Source: Ephemerocybe angulata (Eukaryota; Basidiomycota; Agaricomycetes; Agaricales; Psathyrellaceae). From it: a stretch of 64,000 bases of DNA. A model generated the notes under the pieces. That model was not told the origin of the DNA and ran no database searches. It worked only from the letters and a program-made list of their open reading frames with translations. The translations under genes were made by a program, and so were the position numbers. The stretch lies in contig JAACJK010000163.1 of the NCBI GenBank assembly GCA_013368325.1, forward strand, positions 992,001 to 1,056,000, in the 5' to 3' direction. Shown here one piece after another: positions 22,013 through 34,567 of this stretch; positions within the stretch are counted from its first letter, which is position 1, and each line of letters begins with the position of its first letter.

Positions 22013-25000
22013 ATGATGCGCCCCCGGAAGCGGAAGGTTCAAAGTCCTTTAACGGGCGGCTCTACCTTCTCTGTGTCGATCACTCCGAAGGGAAAGAGAC
22101 TATCGATTAAACCTTCGACCCGGACTAAACGGGCTCTCCCGGGCCCGACGGCCAAGAAACGGGCCAGGATAGGAAGCCCAGCCCTGTCGAGTGACAGCAA
22201 CTCTGAAGTCGAGAGCGACGGGCATGGGCCGATACAATCTTTAACCATCGACATCTCAAACATGAACCTCGGCACAAGCAAGGTAGGATATAATGCTCCT
22301 CGTACCAGAAAATTAGGGCTAACACCATCCATTATTTAACAGTCTCAGCCAGACTACATGCGGAGCTGGATGCTGAACTATAAACAATATCTCGCCATTA
22401 TGCTTGAAGGGGAGGCGATACCAAACAAGCTGAAATGTCTATTGTGTGGAAAGAGGCCCATCACCTTCCGCTGCTTAGAATGTATCGGGCCGTCCTATCT
22501 CTGCACGGCCTGCTGCGAGTCTGCACACCACTCCCATCCCTTCCACCGGATCGAACGTTGGCGGGGCTCAAGCTTTGAGCCCTCTTGGCTCTGGTCAACC
22601 GGAGTTGTTATCCACCTGGGGCACAACGGAGCTGCATGCCCATCCCAGTCCCCCACGGACCATCGTGGCAATGCAGTCCCCCTCCCATATACCCCACCCG
22701 ATGAGGATGTAACCTACGGAGCAAGCCCCCCGGGAAGTCGGACGCTGAATGGAAATCCCATCATCATTATCGTCCATATAAACGGTATCCACCACCTTCC
22801 CATTTCCGAGTGCAAGTGTGTAGGCGCCGATCCATTCGCCTTCCAACTCCTCCGTGCTGGACTTTACCCCTCGACGGAAGAAAGACCACGCTCTGTTTTT
22901 ACCTTCCAACTCCTCGATTATTATTTGACAGAGATCCTTGAATCTCGGACGCCGACCCACAGTTTTTATGCCAAGCTCCGCCGGCTCACAAATGAACCCT
23001 TCCCTGGCTCCGTTCCTGTAAGTCCCATATATCGTTGTGGAGCCTACACTCTGCTTACCTTTACTTCAGGATCGTTACCGTGAGCTCCTACGGGTGGGGC
23101 GCCAATGGAGGCATCTGAAGGAGCTTGCATCCTTTGGATTTGCAAGTTCCCCCGGGCATCCTCAGGCAGGTGAATTGGCCCTATTCTGCGCTGCTTGCCC
23201 ACAACCCGGAATCAACCTTCCGCGGGGCTGGCAGGATGACAGCCGGAAGTGGCTGTTTACCCGGGGACTGGTAATGGATGGAAACTTCAAGTCCATTCAC
23301 CGGATGCAGAAGACCGCCATGAGGGATGTCTATTTGAAGGCCGGGGGGGAGGGGTATATGACAGCTCCCGGGCCATATCAGGAGCATATTGCATCAACCG
23401 TCGAGAAGAAGGAGGTATGCCTGTTGTCGAATTTGTAATGAATTACTTCCGCCAATCTGAAATCTTGCTTTTTTGAAGCGCTCCCATTGCTATGATCATC
23501 GTGCAATTGCGGACCGGGAAAAACCCCACAAAGGCTGCGACGTGAGTGGAATAGGTGCGCTGGCCTGCAGCCGCCATGGAGCTTTCGTTCCCACCTCTGT
23601 GGTCGATTTCCAGAAGGGAGAAAGGCAAGTCATTTGCAAAAGATCCACCTTCCCGGTAAAAGTTAACCCTCATTTCAATCTTCAGACAGATGAATGTGGA
23701 CTATGCAGTCACACAGGCACTCCGGTATGGCCCAATTTCACAAGCGCCATCCATCCTGCTTCTATACGACATCGCCTGCCAATACAGCAAAAATGTCTTG
23801 AAAAGGATGACAGCCGGGAATCACCTCCTCCGCCCTGACGAGCTGTCGAAGATTAGCTGGGGCATTGGCACTTGGCACGTCCATGGACACAAAGAGGAAT
23901 GCATGGTTCGGTACTCCCCCAGCTTCATTCCCGGGGCTGGAATGACAAGCGGGGAGATCTTAGAATCACTCTGGTCAACCCTAAATGAAGTGGGCCGGGC
24001 AACAAGTGTTATGACGCTTCCACATCGCATGGAGGTTCTCGATTCAAACATGATGGACAGTAACTGGAAAAAGATGCTGGGGCTAGGTAAGTCAATTAGG
24101 TATTGTCGTTCTTGGGATCACCGACTCATCCTGTGCCCAGTCCCATATCTCAGCAAGAATCTCATTCAGTCCAGGAAGGAGGCGGACAATGCCCGGGGTG
24201 ATTTCGACACCTTGTCCAAGGCGGCTTCGGCGGAGCAAATCACCGAGTGGTCAGCTCAGATGGATGATGCAGTGAAAGGTCGGGAAAAGAATGTTTCGTC
24301 CATGGATATCTTCAATGTTGCAACGACCAAAAGTATGTTCTTCAACATTGGCTCCTCCGGGGTAATACCATTAACCATCCGGATACGTAGGGAAGACACG
24401 GAAGGGAACTCAGGCCACTTTGATGAGCGACGAGCAAGTTTCCGGGGGTCAGACAATTGGTGCCACGAAATGGATTGCTCTCGGACTGGATATACAGGAG
24501 CAGCAGTAGGTCTTATAGTTGGTCTATCTCCGCCAATGCTGACAACCCCGTTTTATCGGATTCTGCTACCCCCAAAGACTTTCAACCCTCCTTCTTGTGC
24601 GGAGGTTTGGGAAGTTACCAACAGAGGCCCAGGGTCTCGAGATTGAAACCCGTAGGGAGCGCTTGGCCCGCCGGGTGAAGGAGTTCTACAAGATCGCGGA
24701 CCTTCTCTTCCCGCTCCTCAATGTTTCCGAGTTGGAGACGATGTCACCCCCATATCCTCACTGCACATGCGACGACGAGGAGTGTTCGCATTCTGGTGAA
24801 ACCTCAAACCCCCTATTCGAAGACGAGGGTCTCCCGGAATATGTCCAGCTAGCCTTGCCCTCAACTGTCAAAGACCGTCCCACCAATTGGAAGAGCGTAG
24901 CCAAAAAGGAAAGGGAGCTCCGAGGCGCCCAGGCGTTTGACTGCCTCGAGAAGATACGTCTTGAGGTTGGGCACAAAACGTTTTTATTCCGCGCCAACAT

Positions 25001-25656
25001 CCAACTGGCATATGGGAAGAAGGAGCGACTCCGTGGCTATTCGGCGGTAGCTTCATCAAACCGGGCTATTAACTATCTCCGGGCCGTCTATCGTCAATGC
25101 CGATGGGCGCTTACGGAGCTTGGTGGCTCAGAGAGATTACTCCAGGAGCTCCGGCCACTGGCTCCCACGGATGTCAAGGCAATCGTACGCCTCTACGACA
25201 ACTCAGTTAGAAATCAGCGAAATTCTCCGCCGCCCTGGATCTGGGCCCTGAAGCTAGAAGGCGATCCAAATAGCCAGCGCTACCTCGAAGAACGTGAGCA
25301 TTTCGATATACTCTTTGCGCTTTGAGCTAATATCCCCCTCAGTACACAGGGTGAACTGGTTCCGCGCCCGGGCACGTATGATGCGTTGGGATGAAGAGCA
25401 CACCCTGATCTCGGAGGAGATGGGCTGGGTGCTGAACTATTTCCGATATCAAGCGAAGAAGTCCCTTTCCTGGGCATCAGGAGAGGAACAATCACCCTCG
25501 GCGGCTGCGTGGTCTCACCGCCGATCGGAGATGTGGAAGCGCCTGGGGAGTCATGCGGAGGCTAGTTTCAAGGACGCCAGGCATAGGCTGGACATGTATA
25601 TGGCCTCTGTAGGTTCCCGGGATGAGTCCGAACATTCGGCGGACTCCGAATCTTAA
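22013..25656 (+). CDS. KDZ transposase with N-terminal CxC2 zinc cluster, copy 1
   Basis: The gene starts at ATG 22013 (MMRPRKRKVQ, basic) and splices through about nine exons to the stop at 25656. The CxC2 cluster is in exon 2: CLLCGKRPITFRCLEC, then CTACCESAHHSHPFHR. The KDZ catalytic core follows with all expected acidic residues: first Asp in VMDGNFKSIH, the GIGALACSRHGAF motif and QKGER, second Asp in LLYDIACQYS, and the Glu in GAGMTSGEILESLWSTLN. After the core a helical region (EFYKIADLLFPLL) with a small Cys motif CTCDDEECSH is shared with copy 2. The frame is intact by eye, so an active enzyme is possible. It would cut and move DNA of the KDZ element in the nucleus. One intron (23625-23685) appears to start with GC. 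Confidence 0.88.
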
Positions 25657-25758
25657 ATTAGAACATATGAAAACGGATGTATTTTGATTGATCAAATGCT
25701 GATAACACCCGTTGATTCGCGATTGCGCTTACCGTCCTTCCTCCCTTCCTCCCACCTC

Positions 25759-26560
25759 ATGATCATAATGAACCCCTCTGCAAAAGGGATCTACAGCTTT
25801 ACCGCCAAAGTCGATGCAGACGAGGCACAATACACCTGCAACTGGCTATCCAGCCGTCTCCGTGCTGCAACCCGCCGTTTCATTGAGATCTACGACGAAG
25901 AACAAGATGAAGCAATGAAAGCCTTCCGGGACCATCTATGGGCCGAAATTGTGAGCCTTGCCATAGCACGTATACCTTCCCATTGACTCTCCCTTGTTAC
26001 CCCAGCTGTTCGCCCATACATCCATCGGCTTATTAACCCTTCGATTTCCGACCCACGTCGTACTCCCGGAACTATACAAACGCATCACCTTGCTCGCCTT
26101 CCGCTGCCCTTACACCCTCGACGAATTCACGGTCGAGAATCTTGCCCCAATCGCCGCCCTCAACTCGTTGCACGACCCGTGCATCTCCCTCTACAGCCAG
26201 GATTGGTGGAACTACCCGCTCGCCCGCCTCAGTGGCATCATGGGCGCCAACGTGAACTACACAAACGTTGCGTATGGCTGGAGGGATCAACTGAAGCTAT
26301 TTCCATTCAGGCCTCCTCGGGCGCCAGCCGAGGTCCTGAGTATTGCAGCGAACATTGATCTCCTTGCTTTGAAGGAGCTACAGGACTTCCGTGCGGGCGT
26401 CGCGATGGCAGAGGCGAGTCTCGAGGAGGAGCAGAAGCTAACGCGGGAAGCTTTGCGCACAATATGGTTAGACCTCCAACGCTGTGAGGCTCTGCGTGAC
26501 TCTCTGAGCAACGCAGGGATCGAGTCCCCGATTCTTGACCTCTCTCCCCCGCCGGCGTGA
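25759..26560 (+). CDS. Small two-exon coiled-coil protein, family member 2
   Basis: Exon 1 runs from ATG 25759 (or 25768) to 25950 and exon 2 from 26006 to 26560. Exon 1 carries the family signature WLSSRLRAATRRFIE and ends ...LWAEI at the donor GTGAGC. Exon 2 has QDWWNYPLARL, matching the WW position of the other members, then a C-terminal helix with Glu/Leu heptads (about the last 75 residues). No known domain. It follows KDZ copy 1 by 100 bp on the same strand and precedes a second member at 26750, so the order KDZ, member, member, convergent TET/JBP is repeated at 30.6-38.5 kb. Confidence 0.72.
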
Positions 26561-26749
26561 CCGTCTACCCCACGATTAGCACTAAATTGGCATCTCCAGA
26601 TGACCGTGTACCTGTATATCCCCGTTTTGATTGTATTCCTAATCGAACGAAGCCCTGTCAATTTTAATATTCTTTGCTTCTTCCCACTTCCCACTCTCCG
26701 AACGTCGAACATATCCAGCCAGCCTGAAAGCCCAAAGGACTCCGGAGAC

Positions 26750-27497
26750 ATGGAGTTCCACATCCCGCCGGCCCACTGGGGCTGTAGCGGCGCCGAGGAA
26801 TGGCACGAACTTCTTGACATGCTCTCGGTCCGCACCTATGAAGCAATGAGGTCTTTCGAACGTTACGACGGCGACGATGCCTTTGAGATTTGGCATGCGT
26901 GGCTCGAAGCAGAACTGGTACGTTCTCCTCTGGCTTTGAGGCCCTCAGTGGTATTCACATTGACCTTCGCCACTGCCCGTCGAACGACAGGGTGTAGCTC
27001 AGTCAGTTTTCGCGTTCGCGATGCTCTATGCGGAGGGAGCCATCAGGCATCCCCCGTGGCTGCGAACAGCCATGGAGCTGCTCGAAGGGGAGCACCGGGT
27101 GAAGATGGACCGAGTGGCGTTTCGCAGGAATCACGCCCGCTATGCCACAAAATTCTTCAGCCAACTCCCGGCGGATAGCACACCTCCTGGCCTTTCGTGG
27201 TGGCGTTGGCACGCGGAGAAACTGAATGACTTACCTCTCCCCCAGAAGGTTATATCAGAGCAGGCATTGGACACCTGGAGGAACCACGTTGAGAGGAGGC
27301 CGCCAACGAAAACGGGTGCAAGTTTGCGCCGTGATTTGGAAGCCGTACAGCATGGGGAAATACTGGTGGATAATCACCTTGGGTGGTTGAAGAAGTCCCT
27401 GGAGTCATTGGAAGCGTGCCTCCGGAGGGCGGAGGTCCATCGAGACGGCCATGAAGAGCTCCTGGTTTCTACGTTATTCAGCAGCCCCTGGCTTTAG
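26750..27497 (+). CDS. Small two-exon coiled-coil protein, family member 3
   Basis: Exon 1 26750-26917 (MEFHIPPAHWGC start) ends ...WLEAEL at donor GTACGT. Exon 2 27003-27497 opens SVFAFAMLYAEGAIRHPP. The WW position is present as LSWWRWHAEKL, and the tail is a charged helix. An upstream in-frame extension to about 26600 lacks a family match, so 26750 is preferred as start. It ends 99 bp from the stop of the convergent TET/JBP gene. Within the family it is closest in layout to the member at 36196, which holds the same slot in the second KDZ module. Function unknown. Confidence 0.7.
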
Positions 27498-27595
27498 CCC
27501 CTTAGTTTGTAAATCGCAGCAAGGAATGTGGATTTTGGAAGAATATCATATCTATGGACTACAAAGTTTCACCCCAGGCGCCAATCACCGCAAAA

Positions 27596-29015
27596 TCATT
27601 CCAATCCCGGCGTACCCTCCTTCCCTTTACCCTTCCACCCTCCCGTTGCACCAAGATAGTATTCCCGGTAACTCTGGATTGTTGGTAGAGTCTCTGCGTC
27701 CTCGGATTTGTACCCTCCGTGATTCTGCACCACGTCCGGACGGAAGAATGAAACAAGGCAGTACCGTTCCCCCTCAACCCTGGATGCTCCGTGCCTGAAT
27801 GTATGTGAGTTCAAGAATACGGCCGTCCCGGGATTATAGCGGAACCTCATCCCAAGTCCATCGATCTCGAAACGCCCGTTCGCATAGTTTCCGAAAGTCG
27901 TGACCGCGTCGAGATAAAACCTACCTCCTTTCCTATCCTTATGCAGTGGTGTCTCCCGGTTGGTGATCAAGGACACTGCAGTGAAAGGAGACGACCATGT
28001 TCCAAGGAGGTCCGCGACCAGTTCCGGCTTGGAAGTGCAGGAGGGGTCGGCATAGATTGCCTTCCATGAATCCATTGCAGTCTCAAAGAGAGCCGGGTGG
28101 ATGATTGCAAGGACGCCTCCCATAATAGCATTGTACTCCTGGATATCCTCAAGGAAACTTACGTTGGCCGGGTCGTTCATTGACTGCGACGGAGTGGGCT
28201 GGTATTCGGGGGGCTGGATAAGAAGGGCATCAGGGGCAATAAAAAAAGGGAGGTTTCATACTCACCGGATGCGCTTGGCTATACCAGCATGGGCTGAAGC
28301 ATACGCAGCCAGGGTTGACCTGACACTCCTCGGGCTCCCGGAAGAAAAAGGCATTCGTTCTCCAAGGACTTGACCGGCTCCCGTCGAGTGGGAGACCCTT
28401 GGCTGAGTCTCCATCCAGTTGCACGATGCTCTGTTCAACAGCAGCCTACAATGAAATCATACGTGTGAGGGAGGGAGAAGGGGGCGCTGTAATATAATAT
28501 TCTCACCTGTCTTCGCCTGGATATCAACCCGGGCAGATACCAGGCGAGCACCTTTCCCTCCGAGTCACTAACATGACAAGGAACCTCCACGAGAGTCGGT
28601 TGTTCGTTGACCCTAGGGCTGACTGCGGGTGAGAAATCAGGATTCCCCGCATTAGTCTTCCCCTTGGGAGCATCCTGCGCAGCGATATATTCTTCAAGGG
28701 TCCATTGGGTTGAATCTGGAAAGGAGATTGATATTCAGCGAGGTTAGTGGTTAATTGGTACACCGTAGGGGGCCACGAACATTCATTCCGGCCCCTTGCC
28801 GCCTCATAAACTGTATCGACTGCCAGATAGCAGTCTTCGAGGAGTTCCCGGCTGAAGTGCTCTGGAATGAGCACCCTTGTAGGATCGGTGTCGTCTAACC
28901 GAGTGTGGAAGAGAGACCGCATGACATGAGCGACAGCTTCACAGAGAGCAAGTCCTTGTGAAGGACACTCCAATGAGCCGTCGTCATCGAGGGTAGGGGT
29001 AGGAGAGGCCATCAT
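27596..29015 (-). CDS. TET/JBP-type 2-oxoglutarate/Fe(II) dioxygenase, intact copy
   Basis: Four exons join in frame: 29015-28781, 28715-28507, 28445-28266 and 28213-27596, giving about 413 residues. The N-terminal half has a conserved segment DSEGKVLAWYLPGL and, in exon 3, WRTNAFFF...NPGC...WY. The last exon is the dioxygenase core: HxD in TPLHKDRKGG, the distal His in FRHGASRVEGER with the following Arg as likely 2-oxoglutarate ligand, and CLVSFFRPDV strand. TET/JBP enzymes oxidise 5-methylcytosine or thymine in DNA; fungal copies have been linked to KDZ elements. Exon 1's donor (GTTCGT) is weak but required by frame and homology. It is convergent with the KDZ-side genes. This is the only one of the three loci without a visible lesion. 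Confidence 0.82.
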
Positions 29016-29153
29016 GCCAGAATTCTCAAGAACCGACCCGTTTTATGTACGCACCGCATTCTTGCAACAACCCGCTATCACCGCAGCACCTCCGAACATT
29101 TTCCGCGTGGTTCTGAAACCTAAATCCACGCTACATCCCTTGGTATTCTCCTC

Positions 29154-30002
29154 ACACCTACCCCACTCCGGGCGCCTACATCCCACCTCCACCGTCCCGA
29201 TCGTCCACGTCCCACCTACCACGCTCCGAACGTCGACACCCCACCTCCACCGTCCCGATCGTCCACGTCCCACCTACCACGCTCCGGGCGTCTGGATCCC
29301 ACCTACCACGCTCCGAACGTCGACACCCCACCTCCACCGTCCCGATCGTCCACGTCCCACCTACCACGCTCCGAACGTCGACATGCCACCTACCCCATCC
29401 CGGACGTCCACGTCCCACCTACCACACTCCGGGCGCCTACACCCCACCTCCCGCTCTCCGAACGTCGACGTCCCACCTCCCACACTCCGAACGTCCACCT
29501 CCCACCTACCACACTCCGGGCGCCTACACCCCACCTCCCGCTCTCCGAACGTCCACCTCCCACCTACCACACTCCGGGCGCCTACACCCCACCTCCCGCA
29601 CTCCGAACGTCGACGTCCCACCTACCACACTCTGGTCGTCCACCTCCCACCTACCACACTCCGGGCGCCTACACCCCACCTACCACACTCCGGGCGCCTA
29701 CACCTCACCTCCCGCACTCCAAACGTCCACCTCCCACCTACCGCACTCCGAACGTCGACATCCCACCTACCCCATCTCGGCCGTCCTAGTCCCAGCTCCA
29801 CCACTCCGGGCGCCTACATCCCACCTACCACACTCCGGGCACCCACATCTCACCTCCATCGTCCCGGTCGTCTACACCCCACCTCCATCGTCCCGGTCGT
29901 CGACAGCCCACCTACCCCACTCCGGGCGCCTACATCCCACCTCCACCGTCCCGATCGTCCTGACCCCACCTACGTCGTCCCGGTCGCCCACCCCTACTTA
30001 CC
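29154..30002. repeat. About 29-bp minisatellite, inverted relative to 11606-12590
   Basis: Units such as CCCACCTACCACACTCCGGG with CGCCTACA or CGTCGACG cores are the reverse complement of the units at 11.6-12.6 kb. About 29 units are present, degenerating up to about 30125. The block lies upstream of the intact TET/JBP gene. A long open frame runs through it (29014-30138) but encodes only the repeat and is not a gene. Confidence 0.92.
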
Positions 30003-30217
30003 ACATTCCTTTTCCCTACCACCCACCTACCGCACCCCGACCGTCAAGCCTCCCTACCTCCATCTTCTGTTCCCAACTCCTGCGCTCCGCACGTCTCCTT
30101 ACTTCCCACCTCCCACGTCCCGGACGCACTGCAATTGACCTCCCACGTATATTCTATGCCACTGTAACAATGCAGCTGCTGCGTAATATACGTGTATTTA
30201 CATCTGTCTTTCTCGCG

Positions 30218-30445
30218 CTATATACGTCTCAACCCTATGGCAAGTAGTGTGTAGTCGTCCTTCCTATCATCCATGTATTCTAGCTGAAGGGTGGTGAATT
30301 TCGAGTCAAGGGCCTCAGCAGGTCCCTTCGGCTGGTCCTCGGAATCCGATAGCCCGTCATCTTCGTTTTCTTCTCCTTTAATCTGGCCACCGGCGAGGTC
30401 TGGAGTATTAGAGTTTCTTTCCTTGACTTTGGCAGGGAGAGACAT
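30218..30445 (-). CDS. Possible small acidic protein, divergent to KDZ gene 2
   Basis: A 75-codon frame starts at ATG 30445 (MSLPAKVKERNSNTPD) and contains an acidic stretch EENEDDGLSDSEDQP. It lies minus-strand about 190 bp upstream of KDZ copy 2, the position that small acidic genes hold before the Cys6-cluster genes at 5237 and 13641. No intron or domain is evident. It may be an exon or chance; confidence is low. Confidence 0.3.
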   Translation of the reverse strand: MSLPAKVKERNSNTPDLAGGQIKGEENEDDGLSDSEDQPKGPAEALDSKFTTLQLEYMDDRKDDYTLLAIGLRRI

Positions 30446-30632
30446 TGCGTCAAGTAAGTGAAGAGGAACAAACAAGATAATGACCCCAATATCAGACCAA
30501 TATCAGAAAGGGTCCCAGCCGGATCTTTGGAGCATATGATAAATCTGGGACGTTGTCTATTTCAGGCTGATCAATCGATAACCACCACTGTTCCCGCAAG
30601 AAGCCTCTCCTGTCTTCCTCCACCTAACCACC

Positions 30633-33600
30633 ATGGTCAAGCATAAGATCGGTAAACGCAAGGTCACCGAACTCGATATCTCTGTCAAGACCACAAAACG
30701 GGGAAGACAAGTTTCCTCCGTTGCGGTTCCTGCCGAGAAATCCCTCTACCGACCATCGAAACGGAGGAAGATCATCCCGGTTATCCCTGCAGACAACAAA
30801 GCACAGCGGGGGTCCAGCAGCTCTTCCTTACCAGAGCCCCTCTACTACGAATCCATCTTTGAAACCATTGATGGGAAGACGTCCCAGGGAAAGGTCAGCC
30901 ATATTGAGGCTTAAGAAGCAGGAAATGATCTGATTATCTTCCTTCCAGACAACCCATGACTATCTCAAGGCATGGCTTGATCAAGGGAAGTGTGGGGCAT
31001 ATCTGGACAGGCTTCTCATCACCGAAGCAATGCCCAAACCCACATGTGTGCGGTGCTTGAAAGGAGTAGCAACTTGGAGATGCCTGGATTGCGGTAGCCA
31101 GCCTCAGTACTGCGGAGTGTGCTGCCGGATTTCCCATCGGCGGACGCCATTTCACCGGGTTGAATACTGGAACGGAAGGTACTTCCAGCCTGCCTGGCTC
31201 TGGCAGGCGGGGACCATGATATGCCTTGGGCACCAAGGGCACATGTGTCCCGAGTACCAGAAAAAGATGTCTGATCTGGAGAAACGTTCACTGAAGGTAA
31301 ATGGCTGCCTCGACTCCCCTCCCCTGGAGGAGGATGATACCACATTTGGGGCAAAACCAGCAATCACTCAGCTCGGATCCGGGCGCTTTGTTCTCTTCGT
31401 GCACCTCAATGGTTTCCATTACCTACCCGTCTACCCCTGCCTCTGTGGTGAAAAGGTCCGGCTACCTGAAGATGAACAATTTTTGGAAGCTGGCTATTTC
31501 CCTTCTACTTGGACAACAATTGAGACAGTGTTCACTCTGGAACTGCTCAAGGATTACCATTTAACCAAGACCGAAACAAAGATGTCAACGGAAAACTACT
31601 GTGATATTCTGAAGCGCAAGACCAATTTCGCCTTTCCTTCCAAAATTGTAAGTTCTTCTTTACATCCTTGTATTCTAAGCTGACAATAGTTGGGTTGTAG
31701 GACAGAGCTCGAGAGCTTTCACGGGTCTGGCAAATGTACAACTATATGATTCTTCTCAAGAGGCATGGATTTGGTCATGAAGGGAGGGGAAGGAAACCTG
31801 AAAAGGGGGAGCTGGCTTTATACTGTGCAATATGCCCCCAGCCCGGAATAAACCTACCTTCAAATTGGGAAAGCCTAACAGAGCTGTGAGTTTGCCAATC
31901 TTCACCCATACTTTGATGATTAAGGGAGTCATAGATGGCTTTATAAACGATATATAGTGATAGACGGCAACTTCAAGCTTCATCATCTCATAATCCGTGG
32001 TCAGGATCGGGGCATCTCCTTGATAGCTGGGGCTGCTTATATGATCGAGAAGGCCTACCAAGACAAAGTCCTCAAAAACGCCCCAGAAAGCAAGCAGGTA
32101 AGTTTCTGGCATGATAGCTAAACCAGTGCTAATAGGATCTCTGTTTTATAATGCTACTCATGAACTAATGAACTATTCCCTGTGTCATCGGAATCGGCGA
32201 CACCGTCGGATCGACACCGTCGGATCGACACCGTCGGACGGGACGGACGTAACTATGTCTATCCGTCGGATCGTTACCGTCGGACGGTATGGTCGGAACT
32301 ACCTCCATCCGCCGGACCTTATCCTCGGACCTTACGCTCCGCCGGTTTCTCTCTACCGTCGGAATCCCTCCGTCGGGAAAACTCAGGCTGCGACGTGCTC
32401 TGAATACAAGGCTGTCCAGGATAAGGATAAGATGAAGAAGGGCTATGATGCATCTGGGTTATTTGGGAGTGCCTGTGCCCGTCATGGCTGCTTTTGCGGT
32501 GGAGCTCTCGTGGACATGCAGAAAGGAGAAAGGTGAGTGCCGCCACCTTACAGAGGACTGTGCTTGAACTCACTATATTTCCAGACAGGCAAATGCAGAC
32601 CTGTCAGTAAACGAAGCCTTCGACACCACCAATGCAGCTGGGACACCTGGTGCTTTGCTGGCCTACGATATCAACTGCCAGTTTTGTATACATTTCCGGG
32701 AGAGGATTGATAAAGCCCATCACCTTACCATCCCAGCGGACCTGGATATCACGTACCTCATTGGACTCTTCCATATTCATGGCCATGGCGAGATATGCCT
32801 GCCTCGCTTTGCCAGTACCTTTCTCCCAGGTGCTGGGATGGCCAGTGGGGAGATCATTGAATCCCTCTGGTCTATACTCAACCAAGCAGCAAGGATAACC
32901 AAAACGATGACTCCCGCTCACCGACGGGAAATGATCGATGCATGCGTAACAGACATTAATTGGAAGAAGCTGGTATCAGTTGGTCTGTGCTTTTCCATCC
33001 TGTCCTCGGCATATGCTTATTAGAATTACTTTCAGATACCTACATCACCACCCAACTGCTTAAAGCTAGGACTGAGAAGGAGAAGGCAGATGATGACTTT
33101 GCTCTACTCAATGACACAGTGAGCCCCGCCCAGAAGGAGCTCTGGCAGGAAGAAATGGAGACCGCAAACGACGAGAGGAAGGGGTCTGACGTTTCATCCA
33201 TGGATTCATATCTTCCGAAACTTGAAAAAGGTAGCTATCCGTTCTTCGAACTGAGAATGGTAGGCTCACTAGGGTTAACTTCTTCTTTTAGTTAAGAACA
33301 CAAGAGCAATTCGATCTAGCCTCATGGCTGAAGAGCAGAAGACAAGGAAAAATGTGGGGCTAGCAAACTGGGTTGCAACAGGCATGGAAATTCAGGAAGC
33401 ACAGTCTGTCTTTCTCTCTTGCATCTCAGGACAGTTGTACTAATATCGGAAATAAGATCAGCATTACGTTCAACTGCAATGGCAATTAGAAATGCAACGG
33501 AAGGGTCCGTAACAGACCTGGATGTACAGAAGAAACGGGAGGTCCTCATCAAGCAAATAGACAACTGGTATAAAATCGCGGATACTCTTTTCCCCGGTTT

Positions 33601-34509
33601 GGACCCGACAGCCGAGACATCCAAGATGACGGATAAACAAGACCCCTGTGTTTGCGAGAACGAGTGCCAATGCCCACCACATATTCCAGATCCAGACGTC
33701 GACTTTGAACTGGCCGAAAATATAGTCCTTTCCCTTCCCTCTGACTTCCACGATTTACCCGAGGAGCTTTCAGCAGCTGCAATCACAGAAGGGGAATTGC
33801 GGGTAGCCCAGGCAAACGAGGCACTCGATACCCTTCGGAGTCTCATCACGAAAAAATCAACATACTACCGGGCCAACAGGGAACTGGCCAATGGAACGAG
33901 AGACCGTACAAGATCGTACGACAGTATCAATGCCTTGGAAAAGCTCATGGTTGCAGCCAAGAGAACATACGCAAAGGCTAGGTCCTCCTTGGAGCGGCTC
34001 GGGCTCCTTCCTGAACACCCTCAATTCAAAACCCTTCAAAAATCAGACACGAAGGCGGTAACAGCAATTTACAGCCCAAATGCTAGGGGCCAGAGGAATG
34101 AAGGCCTTTCTTGGATTTGGACAAGCCTAGGTATTGACCCTACAGAGGAAGGGTATTTAGCAGAAGGTGAGCTTTGTCAAGAAAAAACCGTCCTCTCCGC
34201 TAATTGGCTGTAGTCTACCGGGTCAATTGGATCAGGGCCAAGTCCAGGGCAGACCGTTGGATGGAGGAGGTAATCATCCTGGAGCATGAGATGGAATGGT
34301 TTGTTCGTTTCTGCTTATACCGGCAGAGGAAATGTCTGGATTGGGCACAATCAAACGAGGAGGGTGTGTCCGCCGGACATATGGCATACGCATTCCGACA
34401 GGCGGACATGTGGGCCCGCCGGGCCTCCGCGGGAAAGAAGCAGTTCATGGAAAAATGCGGGGTTAGGGTTACCATCGAAGATCCGATTATCAATGATCCT
34501 ACAACTTGA
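30633..34509 (+). CDS. KDZ transposase with N-terminal CxC2 zinc cluster, copy 2
   Basis: Start ATG 30633 has an excellent context (ACCACCATGG) and a basic N-terminus MVKHKIGKRKV. The exon chain parallels copy 1. CxC2 cluster: CVRCLKGVATWRCLDC and CGVCCRISHRRTPFHR. KDZ core: VIDGNFKLHH, GLFGSACARHGCF with MQKGER, LAYDINCQFCIH and GAGMASGEIIESLWSILN, so the catalytic acidic residues are all present. The C-terminal region NWYKIADTLFPGLDP and a Cys patch CVCENECQCP correspond to copy 1. One intron (about 32101-32384) is enlarged to about 285 bp by CCGTCGGA-rich repeats. The two copies share architecture and motifs but are clearly diverged, so they are not a recent duplicate. It probably acts in the nucleus on element ends. 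Confidence 0.88.
32200..32375. repeat. CCGTCGGA-motif cluster inside a KDZ intron
   Basis: Within one intron of KDZ copy 2 the octamer CCGTCGGA and one-base variants occur about ten times in 175 bp, several as contiguous CGACACCGTCGGAT units. The corresponding intron of copy 1 is only about 60 bp and lacks them, so the cluster was added later. The flanking donor GTAAGT and acceptor ACTCAG are intact. Confidence 0.8.
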
Positions 34510-34567
34510 ACTTGAACCACCATCATCCCCTACTTGTACACTCTTTCCATCCATTTTTATAGCACAA

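Noticed and set aside
29014..30138. 374-codon open frame on the plus strand
   Set aside because: It runs through the 29-bp minisatellite and encodes only repeat peptides; no splice sites, no paralogue, and the inverted array at 11.6-12.6 kb gives similar false frames.
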